Assembly: GCA_016939345.1 (NCBI GenBank)
Contig: JAFGHG010000142.1
Span: forward strand, 1 to 39,074
Direction of reading: 5' to 3'
DNA from: Candidatus Omnitrophota bacterium
GTDB taxonomy: Bacteria; Omnitrophota; Gorgyraeia; Duberdicusellales; 4484-171
DNA: 39,074 nucleotides
Within the stretch, counting starts at the first letter, position 1. The number at the start of each line of letters is the position of its first letter. The notes beneath the pieces were generated by a model. That model saw only the letters and a list, made by a program, of their open reading frames with translations. It searched no databases and was not told where the DNA came from. Both the position numbers and the translations under genes were made by a program. Below, one piece after another: positions 31,502 through 39,074 of this stretch.

Positions 31502-33001
31502 ATGAGAAAAATATTTATTTTTGATACGACACTTCGCGATGGCGAACAGGCTCCTGGTGCAGCTCTCAGCTCAGGACAGAAGCTTGAAATTGCTTTTGCC
31601 CTTGAGAACCTGGGAGTGGACATAATTGAAGCCGGCTTTCCTATTGCCAGTCCTGATGATTTTAAGGCTGTGGATTTGGTCGCCGCGAGCATAAAGAAAA
31701 GCGGAGTCTGCGGTTTGGCTCGATGCATAAAGAAAGACATCGAAGCCGCAAGAGATTCATTGAAAAAAGCCAAAAAACCCCGTATACATATTTTTCTTGC
31801 TACTTCCAAGATACACCTTAAGTATAAGTTTAAAAAGGCTGAAAGCGAGATAATCGAGCTGGCAAGAAAGTCTGCTAGGCTAGCCAGGAAATACTGCGAT
31901 GATGTAGAGTTTTCTCCTGAAGATGCCACCAGGTCAGACAGAGATTTTCTTTACAAGGTAATTGAGACCGCTGTAAATGAGGGAGCAAAGACTATAAACA
32001 TTCCCGATACTGTGGGGTACAGCTATCCCCAGGAGATTTTTTCCCTGATCAGCGACATAGGTAATAATGTACCAAATATAGCCAAGGCTGTTATTGCTAT
32101 ACATTGTCATAATGATCTTGGTTTGGCAACAGCCAATTCTCTTTCAGGAGTTTTGGCCGGGGTAAGGCAAGTCCACTGCACTATAAACGGTATCGGAGAA
32201 AGGGCAGGAAACGCTTCTTTGGAAGAGCTGGTCATGGCTTTGAAGGTAAGAAAAGATGTGTTTAAGGATTTTTATACTCAAATAAACACAAAAGAAATTT
32301 ACCGGGCATCTCATCTTGTAAGCAAATTGACCGGTTTTGTCGTGCCGCCGAACAAAGCTATTGTCGGAGCGAATGCCTTTGCTCATGAATCGGGGATTCA
32401 TCAGGATGCCATACTAAAAAAACGCATAACCTACGAAATAATGAACCCCCGCGATGTAGGCATTGCCCGGACCCAGCTGATCCTCGGAAAGCATTCAGGC
32501 AGGCATGCCCTTGCTAAAAGGCTTAAGGAGCTGGGATTTCGGCTTAACGAGCAGGGGATAAACGATATTTTTAAAAGGTTTAAAGAGCTTGCTGATAAAA
32601 AGAAAGATATTTTTGACGATGATTTGATAGCTTTGGCGGAAGAAGAGACCCGCACAAGAAAGAAAACCTTTGAACTTGTTTCCATAAGGGCAGTTACCGG
32701 AACAGACATAGTCCCTGAAGCAACGGTACAAATAAAGCATAAACGAAAAATCTCTCAAGCCAGTTCCAGCGGTGATGGCCCGGTAGACGCCTGTTATAAG
32801 GCTATAGATAAGATAACCAATTTAAGGCCTAAACTGCTTAATTACAAACTGGATGCCGTAACAAAGGGAAAGGATGCCCAGGGTATGGTGCAAGTGCAGA
32901 TTAAGCTCAAGGGCGTTTCTATGGCCGGTAGAGGCGCAAGCACCGACATACTTGAAGCTTCAGCAAAAGCTTATTTGGATGCCATAAACAAAATACTTTA
33001 G
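31502..33001 (+). CDS. leuA: 2-isopropylmalate synthase
   Basis: Condenses 2-oxoisovalerate with acetyl-CoA, the first step of leucine synthesis. The 499-residue protein has IFDTTLRDGEQAPGAALSSG at the start and AIHCHNDLGLATANSLSG for the divalent metal. The GERAGNASLEE segment and the C-terminal LeuA allosteric dimer domain (about 370-495, with SSGDGPVDACYKAI) are both complete, so leucine feedback is expected. The length is a little under E. coli (523). It starts eight bases after the DUF3352-like gene. leuB, leuC and leuD are not in the window. Confidence 0.96.
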   Translation: MRKIFIFDTTLRDGEQAPGAALSSGQKLEIAFALENLGVDIIEAGFPIASPDDFKAVDLVAASIKKSGVCGLARCIKKDIEAARDSLKKAKKPRIHIFLATSKIHLKYKFKKAESEIIELARKSARLARKYCDDVEFSPEDATRSDRDFLYKVIETAVNEGAKTINIPDTVGYSYPQEIFSLISDIGNNVPNIAKAVIAIHCHNDLGLATANSLSGVLAGVRQVHCTINGIGERAGNASLEELVMALKVRKDVFKDFYTQINTKEIYRASHLVSKLTGFVVPPNKAIVGANAFAHESGIHQDAILKKRITYEIMNPRDVGIARTQLILGKHSGRHALAKRLKELGFRLNEQGINDIFKRFKELADKKKDIFDDDLIALAEEETRTRKKTFELVSIRAVTGTDIVPEATVQIKHKRKISQASSSGDGPVDACYKAIDKITNLRPKLLNYKLDAVTKGKDAQGMVQVQIKLKGVSMAGRGASTDILEASAKAYLDAINKIL

Positions 33002-33041
33002 ATGCTGTTCTGCATTAATTAGAGTATTTTTACATAGCTGG

Positions 33042-33497
33042 ATGAAATACATTATCAATTTAATAGCTCTTCTTATCCTGGGCCTTATGATCTGGGGTGT
33101 GGTAAAGTTCAAGGATAGCAGCACTTACTATTCTTGGCAGGGTAGTGCCAAGAAGGTAAAAAAGACCGCTGATGATTTTATTCAAGCCCGGAAAAACACC
33201 ATTCAGATGGAATTGAATCCGGAACGCAAAAGGCCACTGACTTTTATCAAAAAAGAAGAAATGCTCAGGATCTATGTTCCCGATGTCTTTGAAGGTTTTA
33301 GCGAAAAAGCCTGGGCAGATTTCTGGGATTTTATATATAGTCCGGTCAAGGACAATAGCGGGACTTTTGCGACAAAAAAACAAAGGCCTAAAGAAGAAAT
33401 AGAAGCTTACCTGATATATCGTTATCCCAAGCCATTTTCTTATTTCAGGCAGGACCACTGGTTTTATTTTTGGGAGATAGTGCTTGGTGAAGATTAA
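33042..33497 (+). CDS. Small single-pass membrane protein, unknown
   Basis: A 151-residue protein with one N-terminal transmembrane segment (about 4-22) and a soluble, charged and aromatic-rich remainder. It includes KKEEMLRIYVPDVFEGFSEK and a Trp-rich WADFWDFIYSP. I recognise no family. The last codons overlap the aroE start by about 11 bases, so it is expressed with the shikimate gene. The open frame, overlap and hydrophobic N terminus support it being real. Confidence 0.65.
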   Translation: MKYIINLIALLILGLMIWGVVKFKDSSTYYSWQGSAKKVKKTADDFIQARKNTIQMELNPERKRPLTFIKKEEMLRIYVPDVFEGFSEKAWADFWDFIYSPVKDNSGTFATKKQRPKEEIEAYLIYRYPKPFSYFRQDHWFYFWEIVLGED

Positions 33498-34431
33498 TAA
33501 AGATTTGCATTTATATGGTTTGATAGGGCATCCCACAAAACACTCTCTTTCTCCTCTGATGCATAATGCCGCTTTTAAGGAGATGGGCATTAAGGCAAAA
33601 TATTTACTTATTGATGTTGAGCCTGGCCAGCTAAAAGAGTTCTTACTTAATCCCCTGTTTGCTTTTAAAAGCCTGGAGGGAGAAGATTTGGTTTCCCGTG
33701 ACCTTAAGGGTTTCAATGTGACCATTCCTTACAAGGTTAAAGCTAAAGAAATTCTTGAAGCTAACTTTCAAAATTCCCAAAGCCCTGAAGCAAACCACAG
33801 CCTTTTAGTCGGAGCCATTAATACTGTTTTACGCAGCGGCAAGGGTTTTAACTGGTTTAACACCGACGCCCTAGGATTTATGCAGGCAATAAAGAAAGAT
33901 TTAAAACTTAAAGGGCAAAATAAGTTAAAAGTTTTAGTCATCGGCTGTGGTGGTGCGGGACGGGCAGTTATTTCAGGTTTAAGTTTAGACGATGATGATC
34001 TGGCTGAGGCTATATATGTTTTTGAGATCAATCCCCAAGTCGCTGCCTCTGCAAGCAAGCACTTTGCAAACTTTCCCAAAGCATCAGAAAAGCTTCAATT
34101 CATTAAAAAAGAAGATATACCCCCGCTGATAAATCAATGCAGTCTTCTGGTAAATGCTTCTTCTCTGGGAATGAATGAAGCTGATAGTTCACCTATAAAT
34201 AAAAGCCTCCTTCATAAGGATTTAAGGGTATATGACCTTGTTTATAACCGGCAGACCCAATTAATAAAAGATGCAGAATCCTTAGGGATACAGGCTGAGG
34301 ACGGCTTGAGCATGCTTTTGCATCAAGGCGTTAAAGCTTTGAGCTACTGGCTGGACCGGGAAATACCCGAAGGTGTGGTAGAGATGATGAAAAAGGCTTT
34401 AAAAGATAAGATAAGGAGTAAAAATGCTTGA
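33487..34431 (+). CDS. aroE: Shikimate dehydrogenase
   Basis: NADPH-dependent reduction of 3-dehydroshikimate to shikimate. The 314-residue protein has the substrate site GLIGHPTKHSLSPLMHNAAF and the catalytic-lysine segment FNVTIPYK. NTDALGF carries the substrate aspartate, and GCGGAGRAV is the nucleotide-binding turn. It is slightly longer than usual (about 275) because of insertions around residue 55 and in the Rossmann part. The start is GTG 33487 or TTG 33484, with GGGAG at 33472-33476 upstream; they differ by one residue. It overlaps both neighbours, the membrane protein before and pilD after (8 bases). Confidence 0.94.
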   Translation: MKINKDLHLYGLIGHPTKHSLSPLMHNAAFKEMGIKAKYLLIDVEPGQLKEFLLNPLFAFKSLEGEDLVSRDLKGFNVTIPYKVKAKEILEANFQNSQSPEANHSLLVGAINTVLRSGKGFNWFNTDALGFMQAIKKDLKLKGQNKLKVLVIGCGGAGRAVISGLSLDDDDLAEAIYVFEINPQVAASASKHFANFPKASEKLQFIKKEDIPPLINQCSLLVNASSLGMNEADSSPINKSLLHKDLRVYDLVYNRQTQLIKDAESLGIQAEDGLSMLLHQGVKALSYWLDREIPEGVVEMMKKALKDKIRSKNA

Positions 34432-35302
34432 TATGCTGATGCCCTTTGATAAGGTTTTGGTTTTTATTCTTGGAGCAATGATCGGAAGTTTTTTGAATGT
34501 CTGCATCTTCCGGCTTCCTAAAGAGCAATCGATTGTAAAACCCCGTTCATTCTGTCCAAAGTGCAAAAAGCCCATAAAGTGGTACGATAATATACCGGTT
34601 TTAAGTTATATTTTATTAAAGGCTAAATGCAGAAATTGCCAGGAGAAAATATCCTTGAGATACCCTGTGATAGAGATTTTAACCAGTGTTATCCTTGGAT
34701 TTCTTTATATAAATTTCAGCTGGTCTATATTGTTTTTTGAATTTTCTTTTTTCTTCTGCCTGCTTATAGTGGTCTCATTTATTGACATTGATTACCATGC
34801 TATACCGGCTTATTTATGCGTTTTCGGTATCGCCGTAGGTCTTTTATTCGCATTTTTCCAAAGTGGAAATTTTATTAATATAATTATAGATTTTATGAAG
34901 GTATTCGCAGGCTCACGAGCCCAGGAGATCAACAATCCGCCCACAGCTTTCTTAAACTCGACATTGGGTTTGCTTTTCGGCCTCGGATTTACTTATCTTT
35001 TTAAATTATTCGGAGATGTGTTGATTGGTTTGTACCTGTCTTTGCGCAAGAAAGATTCCATTGAAGGAGAGAAAGAGTCTATGGGGCTTGGTGATGTTGA
35101 TTTTATGGGTATGGTAGGAGTATTTATGGGTTTTAAGGCAGTTATAATGGTTTTCTTCCTGGCTCCTTTTTTTGCGATAATCTATTCAATTATTGCCTTG
35201 ATTTTTAAAAGGTCTCATCTAATACCTTATTTGCCCTACTTGTCAGCCGCAACTCTGGTCACTTTTTTCTGGGGAGATAGAATACTGAGATTAATATTCT
35301 GA
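34424..35302 (+). CDS. pilD: Prepilin peptidase (type IV leader peptidase / N-methyltransferase)
   Basis: Inner-membrane aspartic peptidase that cleaves and methylates type IV pilin-like proteins. The 292-residue protein has the N-terminal GSFLNVCIFRLP, a cytoplasmic loop with two Cys pairs (CPKC and CRNC) as in the bifunctional enzymes, and about eight hydrophobic segments. The catalytic aspartates are in FIDIDYHAIP and GLGDVDFMG. It implies a type IV pilus or type II secretion system elsewhere in the genome, since none of its structural genes is here. It starts inside the end of aroE, with GGAG close upstream. Confidence 0.95.
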   Translation: MLDMLMPFDKVLVFILGAMIGSFLNVCIFRLPKEQSIVKPRSFCPKCKKPIKWYDNIPVLSYILLKAKCRNCQEKISLRYPVIEILTSVILGFLYINFSWSILFFEFSFFFCLLIVVSFIDIDYHAIPAYLCVFGIAVGLLFAFFQSGNFINIIIDFMKVFAGSRAQEINNPPTAFLNSTLGLLFGLGFTYLFKLFGDVLIGLYLSLRKKDSIEGEKESMGLGDVDFMGMVGVFMGFKAVIMVFFLAPFFAIIYSIIALIFKRSHLIPYLPYLSAATLVTFFWGDRILRLIF

Positions 35303-35330
35303 TTAAATACAGTATTTTTGTCATTAGGAT

Positions 35331-35366
35331 TTGTTTCGAATTTCGAAATTAGAAATTCGAATTTAT
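35331..35366. repeat. TTCGAA-rich intergenic repeat before aroC
   Basis: The gap between pilD and aroC contains TTGTTTCGAA, the perfect palindrome AATTTCGAAATT (35339-35350) and AGAAATTCGAATTT. The word type matches the 5437-5493 stretch before rimO. No coding potential is seen. Confidence 0.5.
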
Positions 35367-35408
35367 CATAGTGATATCTTATAGAAGTATTAAGAAGGAG
35401 TAGTAATT

Positions 35409-36548
35409 ATGCGGATATTAACTGCTGGCGAATCCCACGGGGCCTGTAACATAGCTATTATTGAAGGATTTCCTAAAGGCGTAAGGCTGGAGGAAAGCAT
35501 TATAAATAAAGATCTTTTAAGGAGAATGCACGGTGCTGGCAGGGGTAAGCGTATGGCCCTAGAACAGGATCAAGCTAAAATTATTGCCGGTTTGCGCAAT
35601 AAGTTCAGCCTTGGCAGCCCCATAGCCTTGCTTATCGCAAATAAAGATAACCAGATATTTTCCCAAAAAAAAGACCTTCTTAAAAGTTTAAATGTACCCA
35701 GGCCAGCACATGCTGACCTTTCAGGGTCTTTAAAATATCAGGAAAAAGATATAAGAAACATACTTGAAAGGGCTTCGGCCCGTGAAACCGTAGCCAGGGT
35801 CGCCTGCGGTTCTGTATGCAAACAGTTCCTGTCAAACTTTGGCATCTCGTTTGCCAGTTTTACTGTAAGCGTAGGACAGGTTTATTCAGGCTGTAAGCCT
35901 AAGAATACAGCTGAAATACTTTCAAAGACGAAGAAATCAAAACTTAACTGCATTGATCCGCTGGCAGAGGAAAAGATGATTGATTTGATTAATGAATGTG
36001 CAGATTCCCATGATACTCTTGGAGGGATAGTAGAGCTCTGGATAGACGGTCTGGTGGCCGGGATAGGAAATATGATGCATTTTGACAGAAGGCTTGATGC
36101 AAAGCTTGCTTCTGGCCTTATGAGCATACCGGCTGTAAAAGGAGTTGAGGTTGGTCTTGGTTTTGATTATGCAAAGCAAAGAGGCTCCAAATCACACGAT
36201 GCGATATATTATTCTTCATCAAAAGGCTTTTACAGAAAGACCAATAATTCCGGCGGTATTGAAGGAGGTCTTTCTACTGGAGAGCCGGTTGTTTTGCGAT
36301 TAGCCATGAAGCCGATAGCCACCTTGACTAAGCCGCTGGAATCAGTAAACATGGTTACAAAACGTAAAGCCAAGGCTCCTTCGGTGCGTTCGGATACCTG
36401 CGCAATCGCAGCCTTGGGTCCGATATCTGAAAGCATGGCAGCCATTTCTGTTTTTGACAGCTTTTTAGAAAAGTTTGGTTCTGATTCTTTAAAGGAAATA
36501 CAGAGAAGTTATCTGCAATACAAGAGAAACATCCACAGGTTTAAGTAG
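35409..36548 (+). CDS. aroC: Chorismate synthase
   Basis: Last shikimate step: reduced-FMN-dependent elimination of phosphate from EPSP to chorismate. The 379-residue protein has the N-terminal TAGESHGACNIAIIEG signature, the RPAHADLSGSLKY segment (usually RPGHAD) and the RASARETVARVACG motif. The C-terminal half contains GGIEGGLSTGEPV and APSVRSDTCAIAA, which line the active site. An AAGGAG ribosome site precedes ATG 35409. It follows aroE-pilD after a 106-base gap with a repeat. Confidence 0.96.
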   Translation: MRILTAGESHGACNIAIIEGFPKGVRLEESIINKDLLRRMHGAGRGKRMALEQDQAKIIAGLRNKFSLGSPIALLIANKDNQIFSQKKDLLKSLNVPRPAHADLSGSLKYQEKDIRNILERASARETVARVACGSVCKQFLSNFGISFASFTVSVGQVYSGCKPKNTAEILSKTKKSKLNCIDPLAEEKMIDLINECADSHDTLGGIVELWIDGLVAGIGNMMHFDRRLDAKLASGLMSIPAVKGVEVGLGFDYAKQRGSKSHDAIYYSSSKGFYRKTNNSGGIEGGLSTGEPVVLRLAMKPIATLTKPLESVNMVTKRKAKAPSVRSDTCAIAALGPISESMAAISVFDSFLEKFGSDSLKEIQRSYLQYKRNIHRFK

Positions 36549-36565
36549 ATACAAGGAGGAGGCAA

Positions 36566-36727
36566 ATGTTTGATTTTAGCAAGTTAGGCGATTTATCCAA
36601 AGTAGCATCACAGGCAAAACAGATCCAGGAAAAACAGGAACAGGCCCAGAGAGAGCAGATAGATATTTTACGCAAGATTTCAAGTCAGATAGATGAGGTA
36701 TTGACTTTGCTCAAGGAAAAGAGATGA
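36566..36727 (+). CDS. 53-residue coiled-coil protein, unknown
   Basis: A short gene with a very strong ribosome site (AAGGAGGAGG at 36553-36562) and ATG 36566. The peptide starts MFDFSKLGDLSKVASQAK and continues as an amphipathic helix rich in Gln and Glu to the end, likely a coiled coil. Its start resembles the N terminus of YbaB/EbfC nucleoid proteins, but the rest is missing. Its stop overlaps the next start by four bases (ATGA), so it is translated with the TraB/GumN gene. Confidence 0.75.
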   Translation: MFDFSKLGDLSKVASQAKQIQEKQEQAQREQIDILRKISSQIDEVLTLLKEKR

Positions 36728-37614
36728 AAAAAATCCTTCGACAAATATTAATTTTTGTTTCTTTTGGGCTAATCTTATCTTTAGCTGTTTTTGCCCAGGA
36801 ACAAGATAAAAACTTTTTCTGGAAGGCAGAATCAGGCCAGGCAAAGGTATATATTTTGGGTTCAATACATTTGGCAAATGACGATCTTTATCCTCTTGAT
36901 TCAAGGATCGAAAAGGCTTTTGATGAGGCAGATAAACTGGTTGTTGAGATAAATTTTAACAACCTGGACCAATTTCATGCTGGCAATAAATTCATGCAAG
37001 CCGGTCTTTATACTGACGGAGATTCTTTTGCAAATCATACATCGCGAGAGGTTTATGAGCTGGCCGGAGAAAGATTTAAAAAACTAGGCAGCAATGTTAA
37101 TGCTTTTTCTTCTTTTAAGCCCTGGTTTTTGTCGGTGTTCCTGTTGCAGGTTGAGCTGGCTAACCGGGGTTTAACAGCGGAGAAAGGAATAGATTTGCAT
37201 TTTTTAGCTAAAGCCAGAGGTAAAAAAGAAGTCCTGGCTCTTGAGACTGTTGATTATCAATTGGATATCTTTACCGGTATGACTGACAGGCAACAAGAAT
37301 TGCTTCTTTTTTCTACTTTAAAAGATATCGATACCTTGGAAGAAAAGCTTAATAAGATGCTCAGGGCTTACAAGAGCGGAGATGCCAAGACTCTGGAAGA
37401 TATGATATTCCGGTGCGCGAATGAATACCCGGAAACAAAACCGGTTTTTGATAGGTTATATACCAAGCGAAATATTGAGATGGCAGAAAAAATAGACACT
37501 TATTTTAAAACTAATAATATTTACTTTGTCATTGTCGGGGCCGGGCATCTGGTCGGCAAAGATGGGATAATATCACTTTTAAGGGAGAAAGGATACAAAC
37601 TCGATCAGTTGTAG
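36724..37614 (+). CDS. TraB/GumN-family exported protein
   Basis: A 296-residue protein with a cleavable signal peptide (about 1-24, ending LAVFAQE). The mature part belongs to the TraB/GumN (TIKI-like) family, probable metalloproteases of unclear substrate. The N-terminal YILGSIHLAND gives the first histidine motif, ALETVDYQLDIF the central glutamate, and FVIVGAGHLVGKDGIISLL the C-terminal GxGH motif. It overlaps the 53-residue gene by four bases and is followed after 13 bases by a secreted unknown. Confidence 0.9.
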   Translation: MKKILRQILIFVSFGLILSLAVFAQEQDKNFFWKAESGQAKVYILGSIHLANDDLYPLDSRIEKAFDEADKLVVEINFNNLDQFHAGNKFMQAGLYTDGDSFANHTSREVYELAGERFKKLGSNVNAFSSFKPWFLSVFLLQVELANRGLTAEKGIDLHFLAKARGKKEVLALETVDYQLDIFTGMTDRQQELLLFSTLKDIDTLEEKLNKMLRAYKSGDAKTLEDMIFRCANEYPETKPVFDRLYTKRNIEMAEKIDTYFKTNNIYFVIVGAGHLVGKDGIISLLREKGYKLDQL

Positions 37615-37627
37615 CAGGAGGCAGTAA

Positions 37628-38134
37628 ATGAAAAAGATGTTATTAATTGGTTTTTGCTTTATTCTTTTTGTATCAATATCACTTTTCTCGGAGAACATGT
37701 CTGGCAATCTCTTTGTCGATAATATTACAAAGGTTAACGAATTCGTAAACAGCCAGCGGCCCTTGATGATAGGTGATATTATCTACAGGACTAAACTTGC
37801 AATCAATGACGAATCCTACGGCTACTATTGGCTTAAACTAAGGTATATAGGCTATGACAGCAGCCAGATCAAAATACGCTATGAGTTCAGCAAGGATGTT
37901 CCTGAAAACGAGGGCAAGATCTATGAGGAGGTTTCAACACTTATTATGCCTTTGGATGAGCAAGAAAAAACTTATATAAAGATACATCAGCTTCCTAAGC
38001 TGCCTGAAGATGCCACAGTTCCGGCTAAGACTTTAGTGGTAAGCGTCTATGACCGCGACAAGAGCCTGATAAAAGTAGAAGAATTCGGAAAATACAAGTC
38101 CTTCGTAGATAAAGAAAAGGAAATAGAAAAATAA
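37628..38134 (+). CDS. Exported protein of unknown function
   Basis: A 168-residue protein with a signal peptide (hydrophobic to about residue 20, MLLIGFCFILFVSISLF). The mature domain is beta-rich with many Tyr, Lys and Glu, for example GYYWLKLRYIGYDSSQIKIR. I recognise no family. GCAGGAGGC precedes ATG 37628, and the next gene starts one base after its stop, so it belongs to the aroC-downstream operon. Confidence 0.7.
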   Translation: MKKMLLIGFCFILFVSISLFSENMSGNLFVDNITKVNEFVNSQRPLMIGDIIYRTKLAINDESYGYYWLKLRYIGYDSSQIKIRYEFSKDVPENEGKIYEEVSTLIMPLDEQEKTYIKIHQLPKLPEDATVPAKTLVVSVYDRDKSLIKVEEFGKYKSFVDKEKEIEK

Positions 38135-38135
38135 C

Positions 38136-38423
38136 ATGGCTGGAAGTTACTGGCAGGAAAGCCCGCCAAATGGACCAAAACCTGATTTTTATCAAGAATG
38201 TAAAAAACGAGCCTTAAAATCAGGGGTCTTTAGCTTCATAAGGCAATACCCGAGAATATCGATTGTTTTCCTGATTATTATAGCTATTGTTATATTGTCG
38301 TTGCCAATACCTTTCAGAGAAAAGATTCTTATCCCCCTTAGAGCTTTTGTTATCGGTTTTTTATTGGCTTTAGGCTTATTTTTTTATAGATTGCATAAGC
38401 TAAATAGCCGCAAAAAAGAATAG
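38136..38423 (+). CDS. Small membrane protein, unknown
   Basis: A 95-residue protein with a polar N terminus (residues 1-38) and two predicted transmembrane helices (about 41-58 and 67-84) ending in a basic tail. It has no recognised domain. It begins one base after the previous stop, which suggests coupled expression. Confidence 0.65.
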   Translation: MAGSYWQESPPNGPKPDFYQECKKRALKSGVFSFIRQYPRISIVFLIIIAIVILSLPIPFREKILIPLRAFVIGFLLALGLFFYRLHKLNSRKKE

Positions 38424-38437
38424 GGATATTTTGCCGG

Positions 38438-38465
38438 TTGACTCTTGTATCAGCCTGGTTATAAT
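38438..38465 (+). promoter_or_regulatory. Promoter for the zinc-ribbon gene
   Basis: TTGACT (38438-38443), a 16-base spacer and TATAAT (38460-38465) form a near-consensus promoter, with a start site near 38472 and a leader of about 26 bases. It marks a new transcription unit after the TraB/GumN group. Confidence 0.7.
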
Positions 38466-38497
38466 GATAGTATTTAACTGCTAGGTTTGGGGTAGAT

Positions 38498-38812
38498 ATG
38501 AAAAAATGTCCATTTTGCGCCGAAGAAATACAGGAAAAGGCTGTTAAGTGCAGGTTTTGCGGCGAATTTATAAGTAAAAAGAGTCCGGAAAAATGGTTTT
38601 ATAGAACATATATTATTGTTGTAGCTTTTTTGTGCATCGGTCCCTTTGCTTTGCCTTTAGTCTGGTTTCATCCCAAATATAGCCGAAATGTAAAAATTAT
38701 AATCAGTATAATTGTAATTTTTTTGAGCATACTAGCAACAATATTGATGAAAAAATCATTTGATATTCTAAGGGATTATTATAAGCAGTTATCCGATATA
38801 ATGGGCGGTTAA
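38498..38812 (+). CDS. Zinc-ribbon membrane protein, unknown
   Basis: A 104-residue protein starting with a double Cys-pair zinc ribbon (CPFCAEEIQEKAVKCRFCGEF), then two transmembrane segments (about 36-54 and 67-85) and a short polar tail. Small zinc-ribbon/membrane proteins of this layout are widespread and of unknown role. A GGGG ribosome-site-like run precedes ATG 38498. It is followed by a response-regulator gene after 27 bases. Confidence 0.8.
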   Translation: MKKCPFCAEEIQEKAVKCRFCGEFISKKSPEKWFYRTYIIVVAFLCIGPFALPLVWFHPKYSRNVKIIISIIVIFLSILATILMKKSFDILRDYYKQLSDIMGG

Positions 38813-38839
38813 TTTTTAATTTTGAAAGGAAGATTTTAA

Positions 38840-39074
38840 ATGAAAAAAATACTTATAGCAGATGACGAAAAAGATACCTTGGTTTTTTTACAAAGAGGGC
38901 TGAATAAACATGGTTTTGAGGTTGCTTGTGCATATGACGGACTGCAGGCAAAAGCAATTTTGGAGAAAGAAAATTTTGATCTGATAATTTTGGATTTAGT
39001 CATGCCCAATATGGGCGGCTGGCAGGTTTTGGAATGGTTAAGGAATGAAAAAAAGATCACTGCCCCTGTAATAA
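38840..39074 (+). CDS. Response regulator receiver domain, 3' end outside window
   Basis: The first 78 residues of a CheY-like receiver domain. The acidic pair is D8/D9 in ILIADDEKD, the phosphorylated aspartate is D52 in LIILDLVMP, and the segment NMGGWQVLEWLR follows. AAAGGA precedes ATG 38840. The protein runs off the window end, so any output domain is unknown. Confidence 0.9.
   Translation, partial: MKKILIADDEKDTLVFLQRGLNKHGFEVACAYDGLQAKAILEKENFDLIILDLVMPNMGGWQVLEWLRNEKKITAPVI

Noticed and set aside
31498..31929. 143-codon minus-strand ORF opposite leuA
   Set aside because: Shadow of the LeuA catalytic region, which is unmistakable on the plus strand.
1..39074. Prophage, integrative element or horizontally acquired defence island
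   Set aside because: No integrase, transposase, phage structural gene, restriction or toxin-antitoxin gene was recognised, and nearly all genes are housekeeping or envelope-related.

Overview
This 39 kb AT-rich window looks like an ordinary chromosomal segment of a Gram-negative bacterium. It carries lpxA (lipid A), inner-membrane and lipid genes, a prepilin peptidase and a lipoprotein. No phage, insertion sequence, CRISPR array, rRNA or tRNA was seen. Several traits would fit an uncultivated lineage such as Omnitrophota or a relative: an archaeal-type phosphoglycerate mutase, citramalate synthase, short AT-rich palindromic repeats between genes, and many secreted proteins of unknown family. 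That placement is an inference, not something the sequence proves.

Layout. 1-7.4 kb (+): the end of rpsO, then pnp, ftsK, a RodZ-like HTH/membrane protein, rimO and pgsA, followed by pgpA (7.5-8.0 kb). 8.0-11.1 kb (-): a UvrD/PcrA helicase, pncC and thpR, with a 127-bp palindromic element between the last two. 11.2-13.9 kb (+): a small lipoprotein, a tandem-ACT protein, a GH1 glycosidase and a DUF3108-like exported protein. 13.9-15.7 kb (-): a two-gene operon made of a membrane-anchored unknown and a ParA ATPase fused to a glycogen-binding CBM48 domain. 15.8-21.0 kb: lpxA, trmI (-), a nucleotidyltransferase-like protein, an RmlD-like reductase and apgM.

21.2-33.0 kb (+) is an amino-acid block: cstA, lysC, cimA, ilvB, a tiny Arg-rich heptad-repeat gene, ilvN, ilvC, a DUF3352-like protein and leuA. 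CimA makes citramalate for isoleucine without threonine deaminase. IlvBN and IlvC carry the shared branched-chain steps, and LeuA opens the leucine branch. ilvD, leuCD and leuB are not in the window. 33.0-36.5 kb holds a small membrane protein, aroE, pilD and aroC. 36.5-39.1 kb holds a 53-aa coiled-coil gene, a TraB/GumN-family protein, two unknown envelope proteins, a zinc-ribbon membrane protein and the start of a response regulator.

The most interesting items are: the ParA-CBM48 fusion, which keeps all four glycan-contact residues of the AMPK beta domain, with its overlapping membrane partner; the DRR heptad protein between ilvB and ilvN; three promoters placed so that transcription would start at or within 2 nt of the start codon (leaderless genes); the hairpins and leader ORF in front of ilvB and ilvC; and the palindromic intergenic repeats, two of which run into gene ends. 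No intergenic stretch exceeds 300 bases; the longest is the 290-nt ilvB leader.
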